DNA of 41,591 nt from a virus. The position numbers and the translations under genes were made by a program. This document shows positions 29,413-37,464 of the stretch, one piece after another. Under the pieces are notes generated by a model. That model worked only from the letters and a program-made list of their open reading frames with translations. It had not been told where the DNA came from and did no database searches. Location of the stretch: IMG/VR virus record IMGVR_UViG_3300005288_000009, positions 1 to 41,591 of that record; one strand, written 5' to 3'. Each line of letters starts with the position of its first letter. Positions within the stretch are counted from its first letter, which is position 1.

Positions 29413-30906
29413 TCAGGCGTTGAAATTAATGATGATCGACGCTTCATGGATTGCGCCGGAGTTTTTCACAGCGCATTGCAGCACTGGAGATTTGCGTGCC
29501 TGGCGATCCGCTTGCGGCTGGTCCTTCAGTAAGCCGGCCAGCCAGTAGAAGCCGAACTGCTCGATGTTGCGATTAAAGGTGTTGATGTTGCCGAAGCTAT
29601 CAGGGCTCGACCAAGCGCCTGGAGCGAACACGCCAGCCCGAACGAAGCCGCGAGAGGTTTTTTCTCCCTGGGCGACCAGGGTGTTAACGCCCTGCGTGGT
29701 CTGTGGGATTTTGGTCCCGGTCGCCTTCAGGATGTTGAACATGTCAGTTTGCACTGCATCGATGAATGCCGTGATGTTGTAGACGTTGTCAACGAAGTCG
29801 TTGGCCGGACTGGTCAAAACAACCGGCGTATCCTTGATGCTCGTGTAGAGATCCAGGCCGACCCGCTTAGCGCTGTCCATTTCCGTATCTGAGTAGGTCT
29901 CGGAAGGAACGCTGAGGGTTTTCAGGTTCATTGTCATCGCCGAGTTTTCGGCGTTGAAGTTGACGGTATGCGTGCGCGCCATGTAGGTAGCTGCGAGCAG
30001 ACGATTTCCTGACTTGCTGTACAGGCTGCGGAAGTTCGTCTGGCTTGCCAGCTTCACAGCCCAAACTGGGTTGGCCGCAGAAACAGCCAGATAGCTGGAG
30101 CCGGTGAAGACGTTGTAAATAATGGTCTGGTTCGCGCCAGCCCACGCGGCAATCGCCGGAATCTCTGCATCCAGAACCAAGTCGGTGAAAACGCCGCCCT
30201 TGAAGTTTACCAGAGCCTTGAGCGCCGACAGAGAAGCAACCTTGGTTTCGATTGGCAGTACGACCGACGCGGCGCCCTGGGCCAGCGTGCCGCCTGTGCC
30301 ACTCGACATGGTAAGCAATCCACCAATGAAAGTGCCAGCCGGACCAGGCGTCATGTAGGTCAGTAGACTGGTGGCGCCAGTGGTCGAGCTGGTCACGGTC
30401 AGATAACCGTTATTGTGCGATACGACCGCGCCAGTAATGGCGGTATCGAGAATCGCAGCAACGCCATCCAGAGTGGTGACCGCGCTGAAGTCCAGGGATG
30501 CCGCAACAACCGGGGTCGCATCAACGGTGATGTTGAAGCTGCCGTTGGTGATGGTTTGGAGTTGCGAGATTAGCGTGGACTCAACGAGCTGCGTACTGCG
30601 CAGAGTTGCGGCGGTCGCCGGAACGGTTTCAGCTACAGCGCGATGCAATCCCACGATGAGCGTGCCGCCAAAGTTGGTGGCGTTCGGCTTGGTCCCGAAG
30701 ACGGTCTGCGCGTATTGAGTTACGACGGATGCTGTGCCCCAGTCGGCCTCTACGGCAGAAATTTCGAGGTAAGCTCGATATCTTTCAGCGCTAGTGATAA
30801 CGCCAGTCTCGCTCGTGAGGACGGCGATGACATTCATGTTGTCCCTGGAAGCCTGCTGACCTTCTGGAAGAAGAGCAACATTGACTACCCGATTGATACT
30901 GGCCAT
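29413..30906 (-). CDS. Tail sheath protein (DUF3383-like)
   Basis: A 497-residue protein. ATG 30906 follows GAGGGC; a longer frame from 30972 would overlap the GIY-YIG gene and is rejected. N-terminal INRVVNVALLPEGQQAS, a central beta-rich insert (about 115-230, Thr/Ser/Gly-rich), and a C-terminal GINT-like GNINTFNRNIEQFGFYW fit the DUF3383 sheath family. It forms the contractile sheath. Confidence 0.92.
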   Translation of the reverse strand: MASINRVVNVALLPEGQQASRDNMNVIAVLTSETGVITSAERYRAYLEISAVEADWGTASVVTQYAQTVFGTKPNATNFGGTLIVGLHRAVAETVPATAATLRSTQLVESTLISQLQTITNGSFNITVDATPVVAASLDFSAVTTLDGVAAILDTAITGAVVSHNNGYLTVTSSTTGATSLLTYMTPGPAGTFIGGLLTMSSGTGGTLAQGAASVVLPIETKVASLSALKALVNFKGGVFTDLVLDAEIPAIAAWAGANQTIIYNVFTGSSYLAVSAANPVWAVKLASQTNFRSLYSKSGNRLLAATYMARTHTVNFNAENSAMTMNLKTLSVPSETYSDTEMDSAKRVGLDLYTSIKDTPVVLTSPANDFVDNVYNITAFIDAVQTDMFNILKATGTKIPQTTQGVNTLVAQGEKTSRGFVRAGVFAPGAWSSPDSFGNINTFNRNIEQFGFYWLAGLLKDQPQADRQARKSPVLQCAVKNSGAIHEASIIINFNA

Positions 30907-30953
30907 TATTAAGCCCTCTTTTGCGGTAGCTGAAATATAGCAGGAATCATACC

Positions 30954-31757
30954 ATGCACGAAACATGCCCACCAGCCAATGACCACTACGTCTACCTACA
31001 TAAGAAAGCTAGCACCGGCGAGATTTTCTATGTCGGCGCGGGCCGGAAGAATCGAAGCAGATCAAAATGCGGAAGAAGCAAATTCTGGCAGGCAACCGTT
31101 GCGAAGCACGGCCTGGATATCGAGCTGTTCGCTGTCGGCCTCTCGTTTGCTGATTCAAGGACTTTGGAGATACTGACTATCTCCAATCTTCTGCGCGTAG
31201 GCATCAGGCTTTGCAATATGACTGCTGGCGGAGAAGGGTTGAACGGGTTAAAGCATCGAGATGAAACCAAGGTCAAAATAGCCGCGAGCAACATCGGCAA
31301 GAATCTTGGCAAGAAGCCGAGCGAAGAGACTAGGGCGAAACTCAGCGAGGCTCGCAAAGGCAGAGTTCACAGCCTGGAATCCAGAGCGAAGATGTCGGCA
31401 ACCCAGAAAGGGCGCCCCAAGAAAAGCCCGCCACACAATAAAGGCAAACCCATGCCGGAAGAGCAGAGAGCCAAGCTTTCAGGGATTCCAAAGAGCCAGG
31501 GTCATATCGAGGCGATCAGAGCCAAGGCCGTTGAAAGATGGGCCGCAATCCCGAAAGAGGATAGGCCGAAAGTTGATAACTCTGGAGAAAATAACCCGCG
31601 AGCAGACAGGCATGAATACCTGTTTGTTTGCGATGACGGGAGATTCTTCAGAGGCACAAGAGTGGCGTTCCTTGCTGAAACAGGCCTGAATCCAAAAGCA
31701 CTTTTCCGCTCGGCGCCAGCAATGAATCTTCGTGGCTGGAGGTACTACTGCTCATAA
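30954..31757 (+). CDS. GIY-YIG homing endonuclease with NUMOD3 repeats
   Basis: A 267-residue plus-strand gene inside the minus-strand late block. Residues 11-31 hold the GIY-YIG core (YVYL...FYVGAGR), and LEILTISNLLRVGIRLCNMT follows. Several NUMOD3 repeats are visible (SEETRAKLSEARKG, SLESRAKMSATQKG, PEEQRAKLSG), then a C-terminal NUMOD-like part (YLFVCDDGRFFRGTRVAFL). ATG 30954 follows CAGGAATCATACC. It lies between sheath and neck genes and its 3' end overlaps the neighbouring gene by 13 bases. Confidence 0.88.
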   Translation: MHETCPPANDHYVYLHKKASTGEIFYVGAGRKNRSRSKCGRSKFWQATVAKHGLDIELFAVGLSFADSRTLEILTISNLLRVGIRLCNMTAGGEGLNGLKHRDETKVKIAASNIGKNLGKKPSEETRAKLSEARKGRVHSLESRAKMSATQKGRPKKSPPHNKGKPMPEEQRAKLSGIPKSQGHIEAIRAKAVERWAAIPKEDRPKVDNSGENNPRADRHEYLFVCDDGRFFRGTRVAFLAETGLNPKALFRSAPAMNLRGWRYYCS

Positions 31758-32251
31758 ATCAAGCCTCTCTCGCCAATTATACGGAGCTGCGCCGTATCAA
31801 TACGCAGTATATCAACAATCAAGGATGGACTGTAGTGGACTTGGCATTCTAGTTGCATGCGTTCGCCGTACTGCTGGCCGGTCAACTGCTTGACGTTGGT
31901 TGCTGCGCGAGGATGGAAAACGGTTATGTTCAGTTCTCGCTGTAGGTCGAGCGAAGGCTCTCCGCGAGACAGCAGTCGGAAGTTGCTGCACAGGGTTGCG
32001 GCTGTTGGTCCGTAGAAGTCGAAGGTGAATGCCCGCGATACCAGTTCGGTATATCGCATCTTCTCGGTGTCGCCTTCGTAGTCGGCCGAGCTGGAAAGCG
32101 GGACATCGCCGGACAGCGAGTCGACCACGATGTAAGGCAGTTCGAATTCTTGTCGGTTGAAGTTCTGGCGTCCAGCCTTGACGTACTGCTCTGGATGCGT
32201 GAGCAGATCGCGCACGTAGCGCTGAAGCTGAATAAGGATCGGCTCGGTCAT
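31745..32251 (-). CDS. Tail terminator / neck protein
   Basis: A 168-residue protein. Helical N-terminal part (LIQLQRYVRDLLTHPEQYVK), then LPYIVVDSL, TELVSRAFTFDFYGPTA. This looks like the neck/tail terminator proteins that cap the sheath and tube. Its position between connectors and sheath supports the call. The exact family is not certain. Confidence 0.6.
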   Translation of the reverse strand: MTEPILIQLQRYVRDLLTHPEQYVKAGRQNFNRQEFELPYIVVDSLSGDVPLSSSADYEGDTEKMRYTELVSRAFTFDFYGPTAATLCSNFRLLSRGEPSLDLQRELNITVFHPRAATNVKQLTGQQYGERMQLECQVHYSPSLIVDILRIDTAQLRIIGERGLIYEQ

Positions 32252-32595
32252 GGCGTGACTACCAGCAAGGGGTTCTTCGTCTCTTCGCCGACAGCTTCCG
32301 TGCAGCCGTACTGGCCATACCCTTTACGGAACGGAACCAGCTTGAAGTCGCGCCCGAGCCATTCGACATATTGGCCGATAGCCATTGGCGAGACACTGTG
32401 GATCTGGATGTACTCAAGGGAGAAATCAATCTGCTCGACCTTGAGCTTTTCAGGATCTGCCGGCTGGACGACGGCCATGATGTTGGCGCCGACGATGGTG
32501 ACGGTCGGCACGAAGTCAACAGTCGTTTCGCTGACGGTTTTCAGCACGATAGGTTGCGACCACTCGGTCAGGACTTCGGACATGTCAGGAAGCAT
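32248..32595 (-). CDS. Hypothetical structural protein of the connector region, 115 aa
   Basis: ATG 32595 is chosen because GGAG lies 9 bases upstream; ATG 32583 (four residues shorter) is possible, and the longer frame to 32751 is mostly a shadow of the 32585-32764 gene. Beta-rich sequence (TVDFVPTVTIVGANIMAVVQ, then PMAIGQYVEWLGRDFKLV). It lies in the head-tail connector cluster, so it is probably structural. No family recognised. Confidence 0.6.
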   Translation of the reverse strand: MLPDMSEVLTEWSQPIVLKTVSETTVDFVPTVTIVGANIMAVVQPADPEKLKVEQIDFSLEYIQIHSVSPMAIGQYVEWLGRDFKLVPFRKGYGQYGCTEAVGEETKNPLLVVTP

Positions 32596-32764
32596 TGAAA
32601 TGCACTCCGCAGATCCTCTTAACTTGTCCAACCCAGAGCACGGCTTTCCAGCCGAATATTTCCACATAGCCAAGCTGGCCGACTTGTACCTTGCGAGCGA
32701 CTGGCCAGCCGAAAATTGCATAGGTCGCTTCGCTGCCAATTTCGATATCAATGAGCTTTGCCAT
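32585..32764 (-). CDS. Small hydrophobic/beta protein, 59 aa
   Basis: ATG 32764 overlaps the upstream stop as TAATG. The product (MAKLIDIEIGSEATYAIFG, then WPVARKVQVGQLGYVEIFGW) looks like a small beta domain. It overlaps the start region of the next gene by 11 bases. Being short, it is easily missed by length-filtered gene calling, but its coupling to both neighbours supports it. Function unknown. Confidence 0.55.
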   Translation of the reverse strand: MAKLIDIEIGSEATYAIFGWPVARKVQVGQLGYVEIFGWKAVLWVGQVKRICGVHFNAS

Positions 32765-33243
32765 TATTCAACCACCCAAGTAATGGAGTTCCGAAGAAGC
32801 CCGGTATCGATGAGGATACCAGAAGAGCCCTTCGCTTTCTTGGTGGCGTCCGCGATGTCCGGCCAGGTTCCGTAGCCCTGCGTTTTGAATGCGCCAACGC
32901 TGATGTTCCTGGCGACAAGACCGACACGACCCAGAGCGACTTCGACGTCAAGGCCTTTCTCAAGGACCAATTTAAACTGGCCATCGATCAGCTTCTTGAT
33001 GTCGGATTGCTTTTCAATGAAGGGGGCGCGGAGAAAGGATCGCATTGGCACGAACTGCGTTCCGTACTCATGCCAGATGCCAACCTCTAGAACCGTTGGC
33101 GCGGACTTGTCGCCATCGGATTTGTACGCCTTGCTGGTAGCGGCCTCACTTGCAGGCAGGCCAACCTTTACGACTGCGTTCTTGGCGCGCTCCATTGCCT
33201 TGAGCTGCTTTTGGGCCAGCGCCAAGACCTCGGCGGGAGTCAT
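32764..33243 (-). CDS. HK97 gp10-like neck/tail completion protein
   Basis: A 159-residue protein from ATG 33243 (ATGA overlap); the longer frame runs into the previous gene. VLEVGIWHEYGTQFVPMRSF, followed by LRAPF, is the typical motif of gp10-like tail completion proteins. N-terminal helix (PAEVLALAQKQLKAMERAKN) and C-terminal DTGLLRNSITWVV agree. Confidence 0.82.
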   Translation of the reverse strand: MTPAEVLALAQKQLKAMERAKNAVVKVGLPASEAATSKAYKSDGDKSAPTVLEVGIWHEYGTQFVPMRSFLRAPFIEKQSDIKKLIDGQFKLVLEKGLDVEVALGRVGLVARNISVGAFKTQGYGTWPDIADATKKAKGSSGILIDTGLLRNSITWVVE

Positions 33244-33587
33244 ACAAAGCGAGCCCCGGTGCGTCGGCCGCCGCTGAGAATCCAGTAGGTCTGGCCGTAG
33301 CGGTTTGAGTTGAACCATGAAGCGAGGTTGCTGCTCTGGCTGGCCGACGCCTCATAGGAAACCGAGACGCTGCCGACGGACTTGCTGGCGACGTTGCGCG
33401 CGGAACCAGTGCCGGGTGCCGCAGCATTGGTGAGCAAGAAAGCGATCAGGTTAAGGATCGCCTCCTTGTTCTTATCGTTGTACTCAAGGCAGGTATAAGA
33501 AGGCCAGGTCGACGCGACAGCTTCAACCCACACAATCGGCGGAACCGCTGTTGCGAATCGGGCTTCGAAGTCGGTCTGGATACTCAT
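33240..33587 (-). CDS. DUF4054-like head-tail connector
   Basis: A 115-residue protein. FEARFATAVPPIVWVEAVAS, then YNDKNKEAILNLIAFLLT and SASQSSNLASWFNSNRYGQT fit DUF4054 connector proteins located next to gp10-like genes. Probably forms the adaptor ring under the portal. Confidence 0.78.
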   Translation of the reverse strand: MSIQTDFEARFATAVPPIVWVEAVASTWPSYTCLEYNDKNKEAILNLIAFLLTNAAAPGTGSARNVASKSVGSVSVSYEASASQSSNLASWFNSNRYGQTYWILSGGRRTGARFV

Positions 33588-33856
33588 TATTTTACCTTGA
33601 TCAGGCCGAGGGTTTTGGCGCGCTCAACCTTGGCGTAGAAACGCGGATCCGCCAACTGAGCGGCAGTCAGCGTTGCTTCGCCGTAGCTGGTCAGACCGAG
33701 AACCTTCATCGGGTTGGCTTGTAGGTTGATGATCACAACCGAGCCATCATCCTGGGAAGCGTCGAAACGCGCCTGGATTTCATCTTTGATCTCGGCGTTG
33801 GCGGCGGTCAAATCAACTTCTGGCTCATTGTCAACTGGCTGCTTAGATTTGCTCAC
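33587..33856 (-). CDS. Small head-associated protein, 89 aa
   Basis: Starts at GTG 33856 behind GGAGG with 8-base spacing; the longer frame from 34279 is a shadow of the capsid gene. N terminus is acidic and disordered-looking, C terminus ordered (VIINLQANPMKVLGLTSYGE, then FYAKVERAKTLGLIKV). This resembles small proteins found between capsid and connector genes. Function unknown. Confidence 0.62.
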   Translation of the reverse strand: MSKSKQPVDNEPEVDLTAANAEIKDEIQARFDASQDDGSVVIINLQANPMKVLGLTSYGEATLTAAQLADPRFYAKVERAKTLGLIKVK

Positions 33857-33868
33857 GGGCAAACCCTC

Positions 33869-33896
33869 CAAAATAGGCGGCGCATCCTTGCGCCTA
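33869..33896 (-). terminator. Possible terminator after the capsid gene
   Basis: On the minus strand GGCGC and GCGCC form a stem (33894-33890 with 33883-33879), extended by partly paired TAG/CTA flanks and followed by TATTTT. It may reduce readthrough from capsid to tail genes. Confidence 0.4.
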
Positions 33897-33903
33897 GGGA
33901 AAA

Positions 33904-34887
33904 TCAGAGACCGGTCAAAGTGGCAGCAGCGCCATCTTCGATCACGTCCAAGCCAGCGATGGAGAAGTACGACTCCATGTAGTACTTGAAGCCGCGCTGG
34001 TCGATGCTGGAGATTTCCAGCGGCACCGGCAGACGGAACTGCATGGCGCGACGGTTGCGCGAGAAAGCCACGGTTACCGAGGTCACGGCAGCGTTGCCGG
34101 CTTCGGCCTGATTGGTCATGCCGAAGGTGATGCCTGGGAAGTTGTCCTGCAAAGCACGCAGCACGCTGGACGAGCCGGCAGCCGAGTTCAGGATCTTCGT
34201 GGTGGCGATGTTGTACACCGACCAAGGCATGGTCACATGATCGGCCTTGTAGGCTGGCACGTTGAACACGTTGGCCCACTGACGGTTGATCAGGTCGGCG
34301 ATTTCCTGATACAGCTCAGCGCCGGTTGCAGCAACAGCGGTGACGGCGGCAGTGTCAGTATCCCAGCCAGCGTAGTTCAGCAGGCCGCGAGTCTTGAACG
34401 TACCGTTCGAGCGAACCTGGCCGACATAGCCGATGGCGTCGATCTTGCGGTTATACAGCTCGTTGTGCGCTTCCATGAACCGGCTTGGCAGGTTGATGTT
34501 TTGCAGCTCGGCCTTCTTCAGCTCGATTTCCGACCAGTCAGACTCGGCATCCATGGTAAAAACCGGGATGTTGTCGTCTTCACCTTCCAGCGTGATCTTG
34601 CCGGTGGTGTTGGTGTTGGTGCCAGCTTCGCGGAAGTCACCAGCGATGGCCAACTTGATCTTCTTGATCGTGTCAGTGTAACCGCCTTCGTTGTTGACCG
34701 TGATGCCCTGCATCAAGAAGGTCAGCTCAGGGTATTCCTGAGTGAAGATCTCGGTGCTGAGGTGCTCAAGGTTGCGTGCCAGGATGATGCCGCCGGCATC
34801 GGTGAACTTCTTGGCGTGTGCAGCCTTGTCCTCGAAGGACTTGATGTTGTACAGCTTGAACGGATCAGGCTTGATGATTTTGCTCAT
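33904..34887 (-). CDS. Major capsid protein (DUF2184-like)
   Basis: A 327-residue protein after the decoration protein gene. LARNLEHLSTEIFTQEYPEL, NEGGYTDTIKKIKLAIAGDF and a C-terminal LPVPLEISSIDQRGFKYYME agree with DUF2184 major capsid proteins. It forms the icosahedral shell. The strong SD context and position between decoration and connector genes support it. Confidence 0.9.
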   Translation of the reverse strand: MSKIIKPDPFKLYNIKSFEDKAAHAKKFTDAGGIILARNLEHLSTEIFTQEYPELTFLMQGITVNNEGGYTDTIKKIKLAIAGDFREAGTNTNTTGKITLEGEDDNIPVFTMDAESDWSEIELKKAELQNINLPSRFMEAHNELYNRKIDAIGYVGQVRSNGTFKTRGLLNYAGWDTDTAAVTAVAATGAELYQEIADLINRQWANVFNVPAYKADHVTMPWSVYNIATTKILNSAAGSSSVLRALQDNFPGITFGMTNQAEAGNAAVTSVTVAFSRNRRAMQFRLPVPLEISSIDQRGFKYYMESYFSIAGLDVIEDGAAATLTGL

Positions 34888-34890
34888 GAC

Positions 34891-35376
34891 TTAAACCCCG
34901 GTCAGGTATTTTGGAATCAGGATGAGCCAGCAGCCGGGGCGTTTTGGCTCCCAGAATACGGCGCCTGGAACTGCTACTGCGCCAGCAGCGGTTTCGGTTG
35001 CGGTGCCGACGTTCGCGCCTGCGGTGTTGAACGCATAAACCTGCTGGAATCGAGTCGGGGTGTCGCCTGGGAAAACTTCCACGGTGACGAAGCCGAAGTT
35101 AACGCACTCGGCGACTTGGTCTGGCGCGATACCCAGTTTGGTGTAAGTCAGGTTTTCCAGGGCGCTGGAGATCTTGCGGCGAACAACACCGGCAATGATC
35201 GGAGTGGCCGAGGCATCGAGCAGATCGAGCGAACCGGTATCGAACTTGGCGAACCGGCCAGGGACCAGACCTTCTTCCCAGACGTCGAACGCCGAGCAGT
35301 TGTAAGGCGATGCGGCGATAAACTCGCCAGGCATCAGGTCCGGTGGAGTGATTACAACAGCTTCATTAAAGGCCAT
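34891..35376 (-). CDS. Capsid decoration/stabilisation protein
   Basis: A 161-residue beta-rich protein between protease/scaffold and capsid genes. ASATPIIAGVVRRKISSALE, VNFGFVTVEVFPGDTP and FNTAGANVGTATETAAGA are typical of DUF2190-like cement proteins that stabilise the shell. Confidence 0.75.
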   Translation of the reverse strand: MAFNEAVVITPPDLMPGEFIAASPYNCSAFDVWEEGLVPGRFAKFDTGSLDLLDASATPIIAGVVRRKISSALENLTYTKLGIAPDQVAECVNFGFVTVEVFPGDTPTRFQQVYAFNTAGANVGTATETAAGAVAVPGAVFWEPKRPGCWLILIPKYLTGV

Positions 35377-35378
35377 GA

Positions 35379-36515
35379 TTATTTACCTTCCTGTTCTTTT
35401 TTGAGTCGAGCCGAAAGGCTGTTGTCATCGGCAGAGCGGTCGCCGAAGGTTTGATACTCGCCACCGGATTTCTTCAGCAGCTTGAAGGCGACAGACAGCT
35501 CGGAGTCGCTGAACTTCTGCGAGCCGTGCTCGACAGCCAGAGCGTCACGCATCAGTTGCGCGGTCGACTTGTCAGCGAAGCTGTACGTCTCGGGCAGGAT
35601 GGTGCGGGCCTTGTCGATGACGGACGCGTGAGTCTTGACCGCCGAGTCGACAGCGCGGCGAGTGGCATCGCTGAACTTCTGGGCGAGCACCTTGCGCATC
35701 GAGTCAGTGACCTTGACCGGTTCGCCAGTTACGGCGCCCGCGCTTTCGTCGACCAGCTTGGCCGCCTCTTCGTCGGTCATGTCCGGAACTTCGGCGACCG
35801 GATCGGAAGCCGGAGCTTCGACGCCAGCAGCAGTAGCGGCAGCCATGACTTCCTGAAGCGCTGGCAACAGCTCGGCCAACTTATCAGCAGGTACGTTTTT
35901 GATCGCTTCCGGCAGGCCAGCGGCCAGCTCAACGATCTGCGAAAGGCTCAAAGAACCTTCGGCGTCCAGGAACGCCTTATGCAGCTTTTTCATAGGCCTG
36001 TTAGCCTCCGGGTTTGGTTTTCGGTCGATGAAGCGGCAGCCAACGCCACAGCGTCCATCAGTTACAGTGGCAAGGTGCGTCGGCACCAGGTCGCGTTGTT
36101 CGAAGTCCCATTTCTCATGAGGAACAAGACGACCTTCGTAGCCGAGAGATAATTGATTTTTGCCGCTCTCGATCTCGGCCAGCATGGCATCGTCGAGGAA
36201 CAGCTTATTCTGGATCGCCAGCGTCGAACTGGTGGCCTCGTCGAATGCATCGATAAAGGAGGCTGATTCGACACGGCTGGGAATGTTTGCAGGCTCGGTG
36301 CCTGGCTCGATGTGCTCACCGATGACCGGGATGCCTGGCATCTGCGAAACAAGGCTGGCAATGGTGGCTGGCGAGCGGTAAACGGTGAACAGCTTTTCAG
36401 GCGGCTCCATACCGATCTCGGCGCCCAGATACTCAAGCACGCCGTCGCGAACAGAGATAGCAGTCTTCAGACCGCTGTCGTATGTCGCCGCATCGCTGAA
36501 CTTGAGCTTATTCAT
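35379..36515 (-). CDS. Prohead protease fused to scaffold (DUF2213-like)
   Basis: A 378-residue protein. Residues 1-170 match DUF2213 (YDSGLKTAISVRDGVLEYLG, MPGIPVIGEHIEPG, KNQLSLGYEG, HLATVTDGRCG). Residues about 175-378 are Ala/Glu/Lys-rich and helical, as in an internal scaffold domain. The fusion would assemble the procapsid and then be cleaved. Confidence 0.88.
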   Translation of the reverse strand: MNKLKFSDAATYDSGLKTAISVRDGVLEYLGAEIGMEPPEKLFTVYRSPATIASLVSQMPGIPVIGEHIEPGTEPANIPSRVESASFIDAFDEATSSTLAIQNKLFLDDAMLAEIESGKNQLSLGYEGRLVPHEKWDFEQRDLVPTHLATVTDGRCGVGCRFIDRKPNPEANRPMKKLHKAFLDAEGSLSLSQIVELAAGLPEAIKNVPADKLAELLPALQEVMAAATAAGVEAPASDPVAEVPDMTDEEAAKLVDESAGAVTGEPVKVTDSMRKVLAQKFSDATRRAVDSAVKTHASVIDKARTILPETYSFADKSTAQLMRDALAVEHGSQKFSDSELSVAFKLLKKSGGEYQTFGDRSADDNSLSARLKKEQEGK

Positions 36516-36543
36516 TATCTAGCCTTGGCACGAATCTTGCCGA

Positions 36544-36572
36544 ATTGTAAACCTTGATTGATGGCAAAGCAA
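36544..36572 (-). promoter_or_regulatory. Possible promoter before the protease/capsid genes
   Basis: On the minus strand TTGCTT (36572-36567), 17-base spacer, then TACAAT (36549-36544), in the 61-base gap upstream of ATG 36515. It lacks the TTGACATAG element, so it may belong to a different class. Confidence 0.45.
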
Positions 36573-36576
36573 ATTG

Positions 36577-37464
36577 CTATTCGCCCTCGTCATCAACCGT
36601 CTCCGGAATGATCATCGTGTAAGTACAACGACAGTTGTAGTCCGTGCCTGGTAACAGATAAAGGCCGTCATCCGACGAATACAGCCCCTCGGCCAGGTTG
36701 AATTCTTTACCCTCTCGATCAGCATGCGCAGGACGAACTCGCTCGTCACCAGCAGTCTCCCAGATGGCTTTGGTGATGCCCAAGTTCTGCGCCCGGATCT
36801 TAGTCGTTACTGAGTTGTAATTCTGAACCTGATTGCGCGCCAGGAACTTGGCATGGTTCTTGCGCTCACTGACGATGTCGTCAAACTGACTGACGACGGT
36901 ATCGAGCGACTCGCCCTGGCTCATGGCGAACAGCGTGTTGTTCGTGAACTTCTGAAAGGTATCGTCGCGCAGTGTTTTGATCCACTGCGATGTCTCGGTC
37001 ATCAGCGCGTTTGTGGTCGACTTCAATCCCTCCTTTGCGATCAGATCGGTGACGTTGATCCCGGTCTTCGCGGCGACCTGTTTATAGAATTCCTCCTTGG
37101 ATTTCTTGTCGAGCTTTCCCAGGGACTTTTGCGTGATGGTGTCGATACGGTCATTGCTGAATTGCTTCAGGATGGACTTTGCGGCGGCTTTCGACAGGCG
37201 CAGGAGGACTGCCGCAAAGTTGCCGGTCTGGGCGTCTTCGAACTTATAGCGAGCAAGCTTCGCGAGGTCGGCAGCATCTGGAGCTTCGTCCGCGAACTTA
37301 TCCACCGTCGAAACATGCAGGCCGCCCAATACCTGGTTTTTAAACCGCTGGCCCATCTGCGCAACCATGAACTCGATCATGTCGCCGAGTTCGTTTTCAA
37401 TGCCCCGCGGGGATTTTGGCGACTTGATCTTCGTCGGCCTGGCTGCCGTCAGTTGGCGCTTCAT
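36577..37464 (-). CDS. Head morphogenesis protein (Mu gpF-like)
   Basis: A 295-residue protein next to the portal. C-terminal GDERVRPAHADREGKEFNLA, then YNCRCTY, is the hallmark of Mu gpF/SPP1 gp7-like minor head proteins. The helical N-terminal part is typical. It overlaps the portal gene (ATGA). Confidence 0.9.
   Translation of the reverse strand: MKRQLTAARPTKIKSPKSPRGIENELGDMIEFMVAQMGQRFKNQVLGGLHVSTVDKFADEAPDAADLAKLARYKFEDAQTGNFAAVLLRLSKAAAKSILKQFSNDRIDTITQKSLGKLDKKSKEEFYKQVAAKTGINVTDLIAKEGLKSTTNALMTETSQWIKTLRDDTFQKFTNNTLFAMSQGESLDTVVSQFDDIVSERKNHAKFLARNQVQNYNSVTTKIRAQNLGITKAIWETAGDERVRPAHADREGKEFNLAEGLYSSDDGLYLLPGTDYNCRCTYTMIIPETVDDEGE

Noticed and set aside
33587-34279. Long form of the 89-aa head protein starting at 34279
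   Set aside because: The N-terminal extension is an off-frame reading of the capsid gene; GTG 33856 has a strong SD.
34237-35454. 405-residue plus-strand frame opposite the capsid and decoration genes
   Set aside because: It is antisense to two clearly recognisable structural genes, has no ribosome binding site and no recognisable domain. Long antisense frames are expected in GC-biased codon positions.
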